64,000 bases of DNA from NCBI RefSeq assembly GCF_018596315.1, contig NZ_JAHEAG010000007.1, forward strand, positions 62,001 to 126,000, read 5' to 3'. Source of the DNA: Bradyrhizobium sp. SRL28 (lineage in GTDB: Bacteria; Pseudomonadota; Alphaproteobacteria; Rhizobiales; Xanthobacteraceae). Below are positions 1 to 8,868 of the stretch, in pieces (the first letter of the stretch is position 1; each line of letters opens with the position of its first letter). The translations under genes were made by a program, and so were the position numbers. The notes beneath the pieces are model-generated. The model did not search any database and had not been told where the DNA came from. It worked only from the letters and a program-made list of their open reading frames with translations.

Positions 1-674
1 GACAGCCGCCGCACCCAGCGCCCGAACGCCACCAGCGGAATCACGATCAGCGGAATGGCCAGCAGCACGAAGCCAGACAATTTCGGGCTCGTGATCACCA
101 TCATGGCGGTGGCGCCGATGAACAGCATCATGTTGCGCAGCGCGATCGATACCGACGCGCCGACCGCGGATTTGATCTGGGTGGTATCGGCCGTCAGCCG
201 CGACACCAGCTCGCCCGAGCGCGCGGAATCGAAGAATGCGGGCGACAGCGAGACCAGATGCGCGAACACGTCGCGCCTGAGATCGGCGACGATGCGCTCG
301 CCGATCGTCATGACGAGGTAGTAGCGCGACGCACTTGCCGCGGCCAGCACCGCGACAATGGCGATCATGACGCTGAAATAGCTGTTGATCAGGGCGATGC
401 CTTCGGGGCTGAAGCCGAAATCGATCATGCGCCTGACCGCGATCGGCACCACGAGCGTGGTGATCGCGGCGACCGTCAGCGAGATGAAGGCGAGCAACGC
501 GCGTCCGCGGTAGCGGGCGACATAGGGCGCCAGCGCCAGCAGCGGGCGGAGCTTGGCGCTCGTCTTGGCCGGCGACTGCGTCAGCTGGGCTTCGATGAAG
601 GCCTCTTCCTCAAGCAGGGCATCGCGCCGTGGAGGCGTACCAGGGGGGCCTTCAAACTGTTCCGCTGCGCTCAT
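1..674 (-). CDS. ABC transporter, N-terminal membrane domain (partial, runs off the left edge)
   Basis: The minus-strand frame opens with ATG at 674 (MSAAEQFEG) and stays open to base 1, so only the first ~224 residues are present. An acidic cytoplasmic leader of about 50 residues precedes hydrophobic helices (RALLAFISLTVAAITTLV, YFSVMIAIVAVLAAASASRY). It then shows the ABC exporter type-1 features: an IGERIVADLRRDVFAHL coupling helix, then FFDSARSGELVSRLTADTTQIKSAVG. In known exporters this stretch contacts the nucleotide-binding domain, so a fused ATPase domain is expected beyond the edge. The family is that of homodimeric lipid or drug exporters (MsbA-like); the substrate cannot be told. 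Its start lies 176 bp from rpmE, divergently oriented. Confidence 0.85.
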   Translation of the reverse strand, partial: MSAAEQFEGPPGTPPRRDALLEEEAFIEAQLTQSPAKTSAKLRPLLALAPYVARYRGRALLAFISLTVAAITTLVVPIAVRRMIDFGFSPEGIALINSYFSVMIAIVAVLAAASASRYYLVMTIGERIVADLRRDVFAHLVSLSPAFFDSARSGELVSRLTADTTQIKSAVGASVSIALRNMMLFIGATAMMVITSPKLSGFVLLAIPLIVIPLVAFGRWVRRL

Positions 675-850
675 GAAATCCGACCGGTTTTGCCGCCCCC
701 AGATAGGCCCCGCGGCCCCCTCTGGCAAATCCGGGAGATTCCCATCAGGGCTATACGTAGCTTGTTTTGGCGGGCGGCTTACGTTATAGAGCCGCCAAAT
801 CCCGTATCCCCTGACATTGCGACGGGCGCCGGCGCGCCGAAGGATATGCC

Positions 851-1078
851 ATGAAAGCCGAAATTCATCCGAATTATCATATGATTACGGTCGTGATGAC
901 CGACGGGACCGAGTACCAGACCCGCTCCACCTGGGGCAAGGAAGGCGACAAGCTGAACCTCGATATCGACCCCAAGTCGCATCCGGCCTGGACCGGCGGC
1001 TCGCAGCAGCTGCTCGACCGCGGCGGCCGTGTGTCGCGCTTCCAGAAGAAGTTTTCGGGCTTCCTCAAGAAGGACTGA
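851..1078 (+). CDS. rpmE: 50S ribosomal protein L31
   Basis: 75 residues beginning MKAEIHPNYHMITVVMTDG, the L31 signature, with the conserved YQTRSTWG and SHPAWTGG stretches. It is a component of the large ribosomal subunit. The zinc-binding Cys-x-x-Cys motif of the C+ L31 type is absent, so this is the zinc-independent (C-) form within the alphaproteobacterial main L31 group. Length matches the family. A strong intrinsic terminator follows at 1116-1147, so the gene is probably transcribed alone. Confidence 0.97.
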   Translation: MKAEIHPNYHMITVVMTDGTEYQTRSTWGKEGDKLNLDIDPKSHPAWTGGSQQLLDRGGRVSRFQKKFSGFLKKD

Positions 1079-1115
1079 GGGTTTTCGGACCCCTGCCCGT
1101 TCCGATCCAGAATGC

Positions 1116-1147
1116 AAAAACGCCCCGGTCTGCCGGGGCGTTTTTTT
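1116..1147 (+). terminator. Rho-independent terminator of rpmE
   Basis: A perfect stem (CGCCCCGG / CCGGGGCG) closed by a four-base loop, flanked by an A-run on the left and a run of seven T on the right, 38 bp after the rpmE stop. Confidence 0.93.
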
Positions 1148-1156
1148 GTTTTGCTC

Positions 1157-1237
1157 GTCATTGCGAGCGCAGCGAAGCAATCCATCGCCCCGCAAAGCAA
1201 GTATGGATTGCTTCGTCGCTTCGCTCCTCGCAATGGC
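1157..1237. repeat. Dispersed palindromic repeat, family B, copy 1
   Basis: A long imperfect inverted repeat whose arms read CATTGCGAGCGCAGCGAAGC and its complement, joined through AATCCAT/ATGGATT. Further copies lie at 10415-10530 and 46393-46470. It sits between rpmE and the convergent DUF1465 gene. REP-like palindromes of this type are common in Bradyrhizobium intergenic DNA. Confidence 0.85.
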
Positions 1238-1243
1238 GGGGAA

Positions 1244-1756
1244 TTACTGCTCGAAGGCCGCCTTCAGGCGGTTGAGCTGCGGCACCAGCGGGTTGCCGAT
1301 CGGGGCTCGCTCCGCTGGCGACGCGTGGATCGTGGTGTCGAGGCGGCGAACCCGCGTCTGCAGGCTCATCGAGCGCGCGATCAGATCCTGCAATTGCTGC
1401 GGCAGCTTGGCGATCATGTCCTCGGAGCCGGGATCGGCGGCCGTGAGCTTGACCTTGGTTTTTTCCCGATTGGCCTGGGTCAGCGTCATCTCGCCTTCCT
1501 TCACCGCGCGATGCAGCAGCAGCCAGGACGCGAGCTGCATCAGGCGGGTGGTAAGACGCATGCTTTCGGTTGCGTAAGTGAGGCTGACAGAACGCTCGAG
1601 CGCCTTGGCCTCGGTGCGGCCGTCGCCATCGAGATAGGCGGCGGTTTCCTCAACCAGGTCCATGCCTTCCCGAAACAGAACTCCGAATGCCGCGGAATTG
1701 GTGAGCCGCTCGCTGAACTGAACGAGCGCGGATTCGCTTTGCGAACGGTCCGCCAT
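1244..1756 (-). CDS. DUF1465 family protein (RcdA-like regulator)
   Basis: 170 residues from ATG at 1756 (MADRSQSESALVQF); a further in-frame ATG lies five codons upstream. The sequence is almost entirely helical, with RTEAKALERSVSLTYATESMRLTTRLMQLASWLLLHRAV typical of the DUF1465 family. Caulobacter RcdA, a ClpXP adaptor that helps degrade the cell-cycle regulator CtrA, belongs to this family. Whether this copy does the same is inference. It is a cytoplasmic protein with no membrane segment. Convergent with rpmE and separated from it by a family B repeat. Confidence 0.82.
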   Translation of the reverse strand: MADRSQSESALVQFSERLTNSAAFGVLFREGMDLVEETAAYLDGDGRTEAKALERSVSLTYATESMRLTTRLMQLASWLLLHRAVKEGEMTLTQANREKTKVKLTAADPGSEDMIAKLPQQLQDLIARSMSLQTRVRRLDTTIHASPAERAPIGNPLVPQLNRLKAAFEQ

Positions 1757-1908
1757 GGTTAACGCCCTCACGCCACTATTTGCCCCAACCGGCTGTGAAC
1801 CACCGGCTTATGATGAACAAATCATTGCGCTTGTCCGGGCGAGAGTCCAGCGGCAACCGGATTTATGGTTTCCAGCGTATGGGGGCACAAAATAGCCGCG
1901 CTGCGCAC

Positions 1909-1938
1909 AAAAAAGAGCCGCCGTTTCCGGCGGCTTTT
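1909..1938 (-). terminator. Intrinsic terminator, best read on the minus strand
   Basis: A GAGCCGCCG / CGGCGGCTT hairpin with loop TTTC. The minus-strand side is followed by a longer T-run (TCTTTTTTG) than the plus side. It lies about 320 bp past the end of the minus-strand DUF1192 gene (2257) and just before the DUF1465 start, so it could end a DUF1192 read-through transcript or an unannotated short RNA. Confidence 0.6.
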
Positions 1939-2114
1939 GAAGTTGATAACAGGGAGGCGTCAAACAGAGTGGACAGGAGCCACTCGGTGTCCAAACGAGG
2001 ACAATGCCAGTCATAAAGGAGAAAGCTTAATCCTTCGTAAACGAGCGATTTTCTTCAGAGATTATTTGCCATGTCGGCCAGTGGCCGAGTTTTTGGATTG
2101 ACTCCAACTGCTGG

Positions 2115-2232
2115 TCGTCCCTGCGAAAGCAGGGACCCATAACCACCGGCGGATTTGATTAAGGGAAAGTCGGCCAGCGGCCTGCCACAAGATGGGCCGC
2201 GGCGTATGGGTCCCTGCTTTCGCAGGGACGAC
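2115..2232. repeat. Dispersed palindromic repeat, family A, copy 1
   Basis: The outer arms are TCGTCCCTGCGAAAGCAGGG and its complement, each itself a small hairpin, with ACCCATA / TATGGGT continuing the pairing inward and a variable centre. Full copies recur at 18687-18855, 20520-20687 and 62631-62746, with a half copy at 59872-59905. Confidence 0.9.
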
Positions 2233-2256
2233 GAGGTGAGAGATCGGGTTAAATCT

Positions 2257-2448
2257 CTACGACTTGAAGAAACTGTTCGCCGCGTCCTTCGACGCGCGCT
2301 TCTTCGTGGCGGCCTGCTGCAGCCTTTCGATTTCCGAAGTCATCAGCGCGATGCGCTCGGTCAATTCCTCGACCGACAGCAGCGACAGGTCCTGGCCGAT
2401 CTCATGCGTGATTTTCTTCCGCGGCTTGTCGTCATCCTCGATCGCCAT
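2257..2448 (-). CDS. DUF1192 domain-containing protein
   Basis: 63 residues: a charged head (MAIEDDDKPRKK), then IGQDLSLLSVEELTERIALMTSEIERLQQAATKK, a short coiled coil typical of DUF1192, and a lysine-rich tail. Function unknown. Members are small cytoplasmic alphaproteobacterial proteins. AAGGAGAAAC on the minus strand upstream of the ATG is a good ribosome binding site. Divergent from the quinone oxidoreductase, 103 bp apart, so the two probably share a promoter region. Confidence 0.85.
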   Translation of the reverse strand: MAIEDDDKPRKKITHEIGQDLSLLSVEELTERIALMTSEIERLQQAATKKRASKDAANSFFKS

Positions 2449-2551
2449 GCGTTTCTCCTTGCGCTGGGCGGTCCCCGCAGCGGTTGCCAGCCGGAGCCGG
2501 GCTGGTTAATCAGGGGCCGCCTTAAATTCCCGCATTTCGCAAGGACAAATC

Positions 2552-3550
2552 ATGGAAAAGCTGCCCGCGCAAATGACCGTCGTCGGCATCAGCAAGCCCG
2601 GCGGCCCCGAGGTGCTGTTGCCGGAAACCCGCGCCGTGCCGGTGCCCGGTCCGGGCGAAATCCTGGTCAAGGTGATGGCGGCCGGCGTCAACCGCCCTGA
2701 TGTCGCGCAGCGCTCCGGCGCCTACCCGCCGCCGCCCGGCGCCAGCGACCTGCCCGGCCTCGAGATCGCGGGCGAGGTGGTCGCGCTCGGCGAAGGCGCC
2801 ACCAAGCACAAGCTCGGCGACAAGGTGATGTCGCTGGTGGCGGGCGGTGGCTACGCCCAATATTGCATCGCGCAAGACGCGCAGGCGATGGCGGTGCCGC
2901 CGTCGCTCTCGATCCAGGAAGCCGGCGCGATCCCGGAAACGCTGATGACGGTCTGGCACAATGTGTTCGAGCGCGGCGCGCTGAAGCCGGGCGAAACCTT
3001 GCTGATCCACGGCGGCTCATCCGGCATCGGCACCATGGCGATCCAGCTCGCCAAGGCGTTCGGCTCGAAGGTGATCGTGACCGTCGGCTCGCAGGACAAG
3101 ATCGACGCCTGCCTGAAACTCGGCGCCGACCGCGCCATCAACTACAAGACCGAGGACTTCGTCGCCGCGGTCAAGGCGGAAACCAACAATGTCGGCGTGA
3201 ACCTGATCCTCGACATGGTCGCCGGCGACTATGTCGATCGCAATTACGATGCCGCCGCGGTCGACGGCCGTATCGTGCAGATCGCAACCCTCAATAGCCC
3301 CAAGGTCACCGTCAACATTGCCAAGGTGATGGTGAAGCGGCTGACCCATACCGGCTCCACGCTGCGCCCCCGTACTAATGCGGATAAGGCAGCGATGGTG
3401 GCCGCAATTGAGGCCAAGGTCATGCCACTATTGCGCGAAGGACGTGTAAAACCGCTGATGGACAGCTCATTCCCGCTGGAAAAAGCCGCCGACGCGCACA
3501 GGCGGATGGAGACCAGCGCACATATTGGCAAAATTGTGTTGGCGGTATAG
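2552..3550 (+). CDS. NAD(P)H-quinone oxidoreductase (medium-chain dehydrogenase, zeta-crystallin/PIG3 type)
   Basis: 332 residues. The N-terminal GroES-like half includes PGPGEILVKVMAAGVNRPDVAQRSGAYPPPPG; the Rossmann half has the nucleotide-binding HGGSSGIGTMAIQLAKAFG at about residues 153-171. Catalytic and structural zinc cysteines are missing, as expected for the quinone oxidoreductase branch. The likely reaction is NADPH-dependent reduction of quinones in the cytoplasm. Length matches the PIG3 subfamily. The start is the first ATG, preceded by AAGGACAAATC. The gene stands alone on this strand. Confidence 0.9.
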   Translation: MEKLPAQMTVVGISKPGGPEVLLPETRAVPVPGPGEILVKVMAAGVNRPDVAQRSGAYPPPPGASDLPGLEIAGEVVALGEGATKHKLGDKVMSLVAGGGYAQYCIAQDAQAMAVPPSLSIQEAGAIPETLMTVWHNVFERGALKPGETLLIHGGSSGIGTMAIQLAKAFGSKVIVTVGSQDKIDACLKLGADRAINYKTEDFVAAVKAETNNVGVNLILDMVAGDYVDRNYDAAAVDGRIVQIATLNSPKVTVNIAKVMVKRLTHTGSTLRPRTNADKAAMVAAIEAKVMPLLREGRVKPLMDSSFPLEKAADAHRRMETSAHIGKIVLAV

Positions 3551-3670
3551 CGGATCGCGCGCGGAGTGAAGGCGGAAACCCTTTGATTCGCTTTGCTTTC
3601 ATGTCATTTATCGCGGTAACGCCGACCCGTTCGCTGGGCCGGGAGAATCGTTGGTCGCGGAGTACTGACA

Positions 3671-6547
3671 TTGCGTCTGATCAGGTGCCTGGCGCTACTT
3701 GCGCTGGGCCTCATGATTGTTGCGGCGGCGCCTCCGGCGCACGCCATTGACGCTGTCAGCGTCCGCAGTGACGCGCCTGCCATCGATCTCACCGCAGTGC
3801 TCGATCATCAGCGCAGCGAAACCGACCGCATCCAGGTTTCGACAGCGCCGGGAACCGACGGCATCGTCCGCCGCATCGAGGTCCGCGCCCGCGAGGGCGG
3901 GCAGAACTGGGTGGTGTTCGCGCTTGCCAACAACACCGACGACCAGCTCGACCGCCTGATCGTCGCACCCCACTATCGCATCGTGTCGTCCGGCCTGCTG
4001 TGGCCCGACCTCGGCCTGTCGCGCATCGCGACGATCACGCCGTCGACCGGCGATCGTCCGGAGCGCCAGGAAAGCGCGACCGCCGACATCTTCCGCATCA
4101 CGCTCGATCCCGGCGCCGTCATCACCTTCGTGGCGGAACTGCGCACCGACAAGCTGCCGCAGCTCTATCTGTGGGAACCGGACGCCTACAAGGACAAGGT
4201 CAACTCGTTCACGCTCTACCAGGGCATCGTGATCGGCATCTCCGGCCTCCTGGCGCTGGTGCTGACGATCCTGTTCGTGGTGAAGGGCAGCATCATGTTT
4301 CCTGCCGCCGCCGCGCTGGCCTGGGCGGTGCTGGTCTATATCGGCGTCGATTTCGGCTTCTGGGGCAAGGTGCTCGACATGTCGAACAACGCCGAGCGCG
4401 TCTGGCGCGCGGCGGGCGAAGCGATCCTGGCGGCGACGCTACTGGTGTTCCTGTTCGCCTATCTCAATCTCAGCCGCTGGCATGTGCGCTATTCCCACAT
4501 CACCGTCGGCTGGCTGGCCTTCCTCGGCTCGCTGGTGGCGCTGGCGCTGTTCGATCCCGCGGTCGCCTCCGGCATCGCGCGCATCTCGCTGGTGCTGATC
4601 GCCTTCGCCGGCTTTACGCTGATCGTCTATCTCTCCACGCACGGTTTCGACCGCGCCGTGCTGTTGATTCCGACCTGGTTCCTGCTGGTGGTCTGGGTGA
4701 TCGCGGCGGGCATGACGGTGGCGGGTTCCGTCACCAACGACATCGTCGGCCCCGCTTTGCTGGGCGGCCTCGTGCTGATCGTGATGCTGATCGGATTTAC
4801 GGTCATGCAGCACGCTTTCGCCGGCGGCGGCGCGACCACCGGCATCGTCTCCGACATCGAGCGCCGCGCATTGGCGCTGACGGGCTCCGGCGACCTGATC
4901 TGGGACTGGGACGTCTCCGCCGACAAGGTGTTCACCAGCCCGGAGACCGAAAGCCTGCTCGGGCTGAAACGCGGCACGCTGGAGGGCCCGGCGGCGAAAT
5001 GGCTCGAGGTGCTGCACCCGCTCGATCAGGACCGCTTCCGCGCTGCGCTGGACAGCGTGCTCGACCAGCGCCGCGGCCGGCTGGTGCAGGATTTCCGCCT
5101 GCGCACGCCCGATGGCCATTTCATGTGGTTCGCGCTGAAGGCACGCCCGGTGGTCGGCTCCGACGGCGAAGTCTTGCGCGTGGTCGGAACGCTCACCGAC
5201 GTCACCGAGATCAAGAACGCCGAAGAGCGCATGCTCCATGACTCCGTGCATGACAACCTCACCGGCCTGCCGAACCGCAAATTGTTCATGGATCGCCTTG
5301 GCGCGGTGGCCAATTTCACCAAGAGCATGCCGAGCCTGCGGCCGACGCTGATGGTGATCGATCTCGACCGTTTCAAGCAGGTCAATGATTCCGTCGGCAT
5401 CGCGGTCGGCGACTCCATCCTGCTGACCCTGGCGCGGCGGCTGACGCGCATCCTCAAACCGCAGGACACACTGGCGCGGCTGGCCGGCGACCAGTTCGGC
5501 CTGATCCTGATATCGGAGCAGGATCCGGCGCGCATCACCGCGTTCGCCGAAACCATCCGCAAGACCATCCGCGCGCCGATCGCCTTCAACGACCGCGAGA
5601 TCTTCCTGACCGCCTCGATCGGGCTCGCGCTGTCAGATCCGCAGACGCAATTGACGGAGGAGATCATCAAGGACGCCGAGCTTGCGATGTATCACTCCAA
5701 GCGCATCGGCGGCGACCGTATCGACGTGTACAAACCGGCCATGCGCGCACGCAAGACCGATCGCCTGACATTGGAAAGCGAACTGCGCCGCGCCATCGAG
5801 CGGCAGGAAATCACCATCCTGTACCAGCCGATCATACGGCTGGAAGACCGCTCGATCGCCGGCTTCGAGGCGCTGGCGCGCTGGGACCATCCCAAGCTCG
5901 GCCGGATGTCGCCGTCGGAATTCATCTCGATTGCCGAGGAAATCGGCCTGATCGTCGATCTCGGCATGTTCGTGCTCGACCAGACCGCGCGGCAGCTTTC
6001 GGTGTGGCAGCGCGCGATGCGCTCGCGCGAGCCGATCTTTGCCTCCGTCAACGTCTCCTCGCGGCAGTTGCTGCGCCACGATCTGATCCACGATATCCGC
6101 ACCGTGCTGTCACGCTCCTCGGTGGCGCGCGGCACGCTGAAACTGGAACTCACGGAATCGCTGGTCATGGAGAACCCGGAGCACGCGGCCCAGATGCTGA
6201 CGCGCATCCGCGAGCTCGGCACCGGACTGTCGCTCGACGATTTCGGCACCGGCCATTCTTCGCTGGCCTATCTGCAGCGTTTCCCCTTCGACACCATCAA
6301 GATCGACCAGTCCTTTGTGCGCACCACCAGCCGCGGCACGCGCCCCGTGATTCTGAAATCGATCATCGCGCTCGCCCACGACCTCGGCATGGACGTGGTG
6401 GCGGAAGGCGCCGAGACGGATTCGGATGCGGTCGAGCTCTATCAGCTCGGCTGCGAATACGCTCAGGGCTTCGCCTTCGGCGAGCCGATGGATGCCGACG
6501 CCGCGATGCGGCTGCTCACGGAAGAACGGCTGGAAGCGGCGAGCTAA
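3671..6547 (+). CDS. Membrane-bound PAS-GGDEF-EAL protein, predicted c-di-GMP phosphodiesterase
   Basis: 958 residues from a TTG start with GGAG nine bases upstream. A signal peptide (residues ~1-25, ending AHA) is followed by a periplasmic domain to ~180 and then several membrane helices (~180-385), a 7TMR-DISM-like plan. A PAS domain (~395-515) leads into GGDEF (from ~522) and EAL. The GGDEF motif is degenerate (AGDQF, 605-609) and the inhibitory-site arginine is absent. The EAL half keeps EAL (733-735), NVSSRQL, LTES, DDFGTG, IKIDQS and AEGAE. The protein should therefore hydrolyse c-di-GMP, with the GGDEF domain possibly sensing GTP. The stimulus is unknown. Confidence 0.93.
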   Translation: MRLIRCLALLALGLMIVAAAPPAHAIDAVSVRSDAPAIDLTAVLDHQRSETDRIQVSTAPGTDGIVRRIEVRAREGGQNWVVFALANNTDDQLDRLIVAPHYRIVSSGLLWPDLGLSRIATITPSTGDRPERQESATADIFRITLDPGAVITFVAELRTDKLPQLYLWEPDAYKDKVNSFTLYQGIVIGISGLLALVLTILFVVKGSIMFPAAAALAWAVLVYIGVDFGFWGKVLDMSNNAERVWRAAGEAILAATLLVFLFAYLNLSRWHVRYSHITVGWLAFLGSLVALALFDPAVASGIARISLVLIAFAGFTLIVYLSTHGFDRAVLLIPTWFLLVVWVIAAGMTVAGSVTNDIVGPALLGGLVLIVMLIGFTVMQHAFAGGGATTGIVSDIERRALALTGSGDLIWDWDVSADKVFTSPETESLLGLKRGTLEGPAAKWLEVLHPLDQDRFRAALDSVLDQRRGRLVQDFRLRTPDGHFMWFALKARPVVGSDGEVLRVVGTLTDVTEIKNAEERMLHDSVHDNLTGLPNRKLFMDRLGAVANFTKSMPSLRPTLMVIDLDRFKQVNDSVGIAVGDSILLTLARRLTRILKPQDTLARLAGDQFGLILISEQDPARITAFAETIRKTIRAPIAFNDREIFLTASIGLALSDPQTQLTEEIIKDAELAMYHSKRIGGDRIDVYKPAMRARKTDRLTLESELRRAIERQEITILYQPIIRLEDRSIAGFEALARWDHPKLGRMSPSEFISIAEEIGLIVDLGMFVLDQTARQLSVWQRAMRSREPIFASVNVSSRQLLRHDLIHDIRTVLSRSSVARGTLKLELTESLVMENPEHAAQMLTRIRELGTGLSLDDFGTGHSSLAYLQRFPFDTIKIDQSFVRTTSRGTRPVILKSIIALAHDLGMDVVAEGAETDSDAVELYQLGCEYAQGFAFGEPMDADAAMRLLTEERLEAAS

Positions 6548-6657
6548 GCAGCCTCGGCGAAGGCGGCGCCCCATACGCCGCGGCTTGTCTGTGAGGCGAT
6601 GCTCCAACAACGCCTGTGCTACGGATCCCCGCTTTCCTACGTGCGGCGTGCCACGTC

Positions 6658-8196
6658 TTACTGCCACCAGCCCGGTTGCACCGGACGATAGTACTGGCCG
6701 CCGCCGCGGCGCGCGTTGCCGGTCTGGGGGGCCGGATCGCGCGGGAAATTGAAGAAGCCGAAGCCGTTGTCTCCCTGGACGTCGTCGCTCGCAATGAGGA
6801 CATCGCGCGTCGGCCGGCGCGTCACGAAGCCGCCCTGGGGCTCACTACTCAGCACCGCGACGAACTCGGTGCGATAGTTGGTCTCGCTGCTCAGCGGTTC
6901 GTCCGAGACGACGATCGAGGATCGCGGCAATGCGGTCGGCGCGATGCGATCGAGCACCTCCCGCGGGATGGTGATGCGGTCGAGCGCGGCCTTGGCGTTG
7001 TCGCCGTCTTCGATCGTGACCGCCGTCCAGCGCAGGCCAGCCTCGTTGCGCGCCACCGCCGTGAACACATGCGTGCCGATCGGTCTTTCGGGATTGCGGA
7101 TCGTGACCGGAACCTCAATCGTTGCATCGAACACGATGCCGCCGCCGTCAGGTGCCGGCTTATGCGTGGGGCGGCGCACGTAAAGCTTCTGCGTCGCGCG
7201 GCTGATGTAGATCGAGACCGGCTCGAGCGCGAGCTTCGCCTCGCTCGCCGCTTTGGCCGTGTCGGCCTTCCGCGTCTGCGCCGCCTTGGCGGCTTCCTTT
7301 GCGATGGCGGCGGCGTCGAGCTTAGATTTCGCGTCGGCCTTGGTAGTGTCGAGCTGGTTCCCCAGTTCCGCGGCCTTGGCGGCGGCCTTTTGCTTGAGGT
7401 CCTCGGCCCGCGCCTTTGCCTCGTCCGTCTTGGCGGTGCCGAGCGCCTTGTCGGCGTAGGCGAGTTCGGCGTCGGCGCGGGTCTTGAGCCCCTGCAGCTT
7501 GCGCACCGAGGCCGACAGCGACGCCGTCTCGCGCGCTGCCGTCGCGGCGGCTTTCTTCGCCTCGTCGGCCGTCTTGACTGCCTCGGCCGCCTCGCGGGGG
7601 AGCACCTCGGCCCTGGCTGGCGCGGCTGCGATGGCCTCCGCCTTCGGCACCAACAGCGCGGGATGGGAGAACTCGACCGGCTCGGCGTTATCAGGCGAGA
7701 CGATTACCCGCATCCCGATCCGCGTCCTGTCGAACAACTTCTCGGCAAAGCCAAAGGGCATCCGAATGCAGCCGTGCGAGGCTGCATATCCGGGCAGCGG
7801 GCCGCCGTGCAGCGCGATGCCGTTCCAGGTGATGCGCTGCATGTTCGGCATCTCTGCATCGTCATAGAGGCTCGAGCGGTGGTCCTTGTTCTTCTCGAGA
7901 ATAGCGAACACGCCGGCGGGCGTCTCGCGTCCCGTGGTGCCGGTCGAAACCGGCGCGCGCATGATCCAGCCGTCGGCGTCGTAGAAAGTGACCTGCTGGG
8001 TCTTGATCGACACGATCGCCATGATCGGCTCGCCTGCATCGCGCGGCGCCGTCGCCTCGGTGGGGGCCTTGGGGCGCGCCTGTCGCGCCGCGGCGTCGGC
8101 GGTCAGCGCGGCCATCGCCGCGAGCGTCACCATGGCGGGGGCACCCCAACGCCGCATCGCCCCGGTGGATCGCGCCGTCGTAAATCGATTCACCAT
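6658..8196 (-). CDS. L,D-transpeptidase with a long coiled-coil linker
   Basis: About 512 residues from ATG at 8196 (MVNRFTTARS); an earlier in-frame ATG at 8247 is possible. A twin-basic, hydrophobic N-terminus (MRRWGAPAMVTLAAMAALTADAAA) looks like an export signal or anchor. The YkuD catalytic domain follows and ends with the active site SHGCIRMP. A ~130-residue Ala/Lys/Glu-rich coiled coil comes next (VKTADEAKKAAATAARETA onward), then a second exported domain with VPVTIRNPERPIGTHVF. L,D-transpeptidases make 3-3 crosslinks or attach proteins to peptidoglycan in the periplasm. The coiled coil may span the periplasm. Convergent with the c-di-GMP gene. Confidence 0.88.
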   Translation of the reverse strand: MVNRFTTARSTGAMRRWGAPAMVTLAAMAALTADAAARQARPKAPTEATAPRDAGEPIMAIVSIKTQQVTFYDADGWIMRAPVSTGTTGRETPAGVFAILEKNKDHRSSLYDDAEMPNMQRITWNGIALHGGPLPGYAASHGCIRMPFGFAEKLFDRTRIGMRVIVSPDNAEPVEFSHPALLVPKAEAIAAAPARAEVLPREAAEAVKTADEAKKAAATAARETASLSASVRKLQGLKTRADAELAYADKALGTAKTDEAKARAEDLKQKAAAKAAELGNQLDTTKADAKSKLDAAAIAKEAAKAAQTRKADTAKAASEAKLALEPVSIYISRATQKLYVRRPTHKPAPDGGGIVFDATIEVPVTIRNPERPIGTHVFTAVARNEAGLRWTAVTIEDGDNAKAALDRITIPREVLDRIAPTALPRSSIVVSDEPLSSETNYRTEFVAVLSSEPQGGFVTRRPTRDVLIASDDVQGDNGFGFFNFPRDPAPQTGNARRGGGQYYRPVQPGWWQ

Positions 8197-8477
8197 GCCA
8201 TGCCCCGGTTGAAATGCCTGTCCGCGCTTGCATCGATCAAGTGTCAAATCGCGACTTTTGGATTAACTAACCGCCGCCACCATCCACGCCGCCAATTCGC
8301 TCCTTAAGACTATCGGCACGTGCCGTTGGCAATCCTCTCATATACGCCGCATAGCAGGAAGGGAGGCTCGCGGGTGAAATTGGCACTTTTTGGACGTGCA
8401 GCACGTAGCAAGACAACATCGGCTCTGAAGGGAAAAGCGGACGTCCCTGCCGGTGATAACGGGTGAGCGGGGCGCCC
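8197..8477. other. Intergenic, no gene seen
   Basis: A 281-bp gap between the minus-strand L,D-transpeptidase start and the end of the next minus-strand gene. It should hold the transpeptidase promoter. I see no clear EcfG-type box, terminator or repeat in it. Confidence 0.5.
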
Positions 8478-8735
8478 TCACCGTTTCACCGGAATCTTCT
8501 TGAACTTTACGCTCTTCCCGTCCGCCTGCCGCGTCGCAATATAGCCGGCTTCCAGGCAGGCCTCGCGCTGCGGCATCTTCTCCTGCGGGCTGCGCGACGT
8601 CTCCCACCATGACGCGCGCTGCGCGGCGCGCGGCAGGGCTGCGTCGATGATCTCCTCGATCTGCTCGAAACTCAGCACGAATTCAGGAAGTTTCTGCTTC
8701 TTCAGATAGTTCCGCAGCAGGTCGTAGTCGTTCAC
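8478..8735 (-). CDS. Small DUF7662-like protein
   Basis: 85 residues from GTG at 8735 (VNDYDLLRNYLKKQK). GGAG nine bases upstream favours this start over the upstream ATG at 8780, which would add a non-conserved leader. The pattern YDLLRNYLKKQKLPEFVLSFEQIEEIIDAALPRAAQ...WW, then a glycine-containing AGY and a VKFKKI end, resembles the DUF7662 family seen beside DNA-binding or defence domains in many bacteria. The biochemical role is unknown. It has no membrane segment or signal. It stands alone on the minus strand, divergent from the diguanylate cyclase. Confidence 0.72.
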   Translation of the reverse strand: MNDYDLLRNYLKKQKLPEFVLSFEQIEEIIDAALPRAAQRASWWETSRSPQEKMPQREACLEAGYIATRQADGKSVKFKKIPVKR

Positions 8736-8868
8736 CCGTGTCTCCAATGGCGATTTGCATAAAACCGTCGCTCCCGGCAACCAAGCGTTAACTGATTATC
8801 ATATCGCTGTCGCCGTTTAAGGCCGCAACAACATATCCGACCGCATACCGGGAGGATTGGAGCGGTCT

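Larger units (their letters stand above)
1757..2256. other. 500-bp intergenic stretch without a supported gene
   Basis: Holds the terminator-like hairpin at 1909-1938 and the family A repeat at 2115-2232. The short open frames here have no ribosome binding site or recognisable product. The AT-richer segment at about 2010-2100 could contain promoter sequence, but I see no clear -35/-10 pair. Confidence 0.6.

Noticed and set aside
6616..8307. 563-codon plus-strand frame opposite the first L,D-transpeptidase
   Set aside because: Arg/Gly-rich shadow of the coiled-coil coding region; no start signal and no family.
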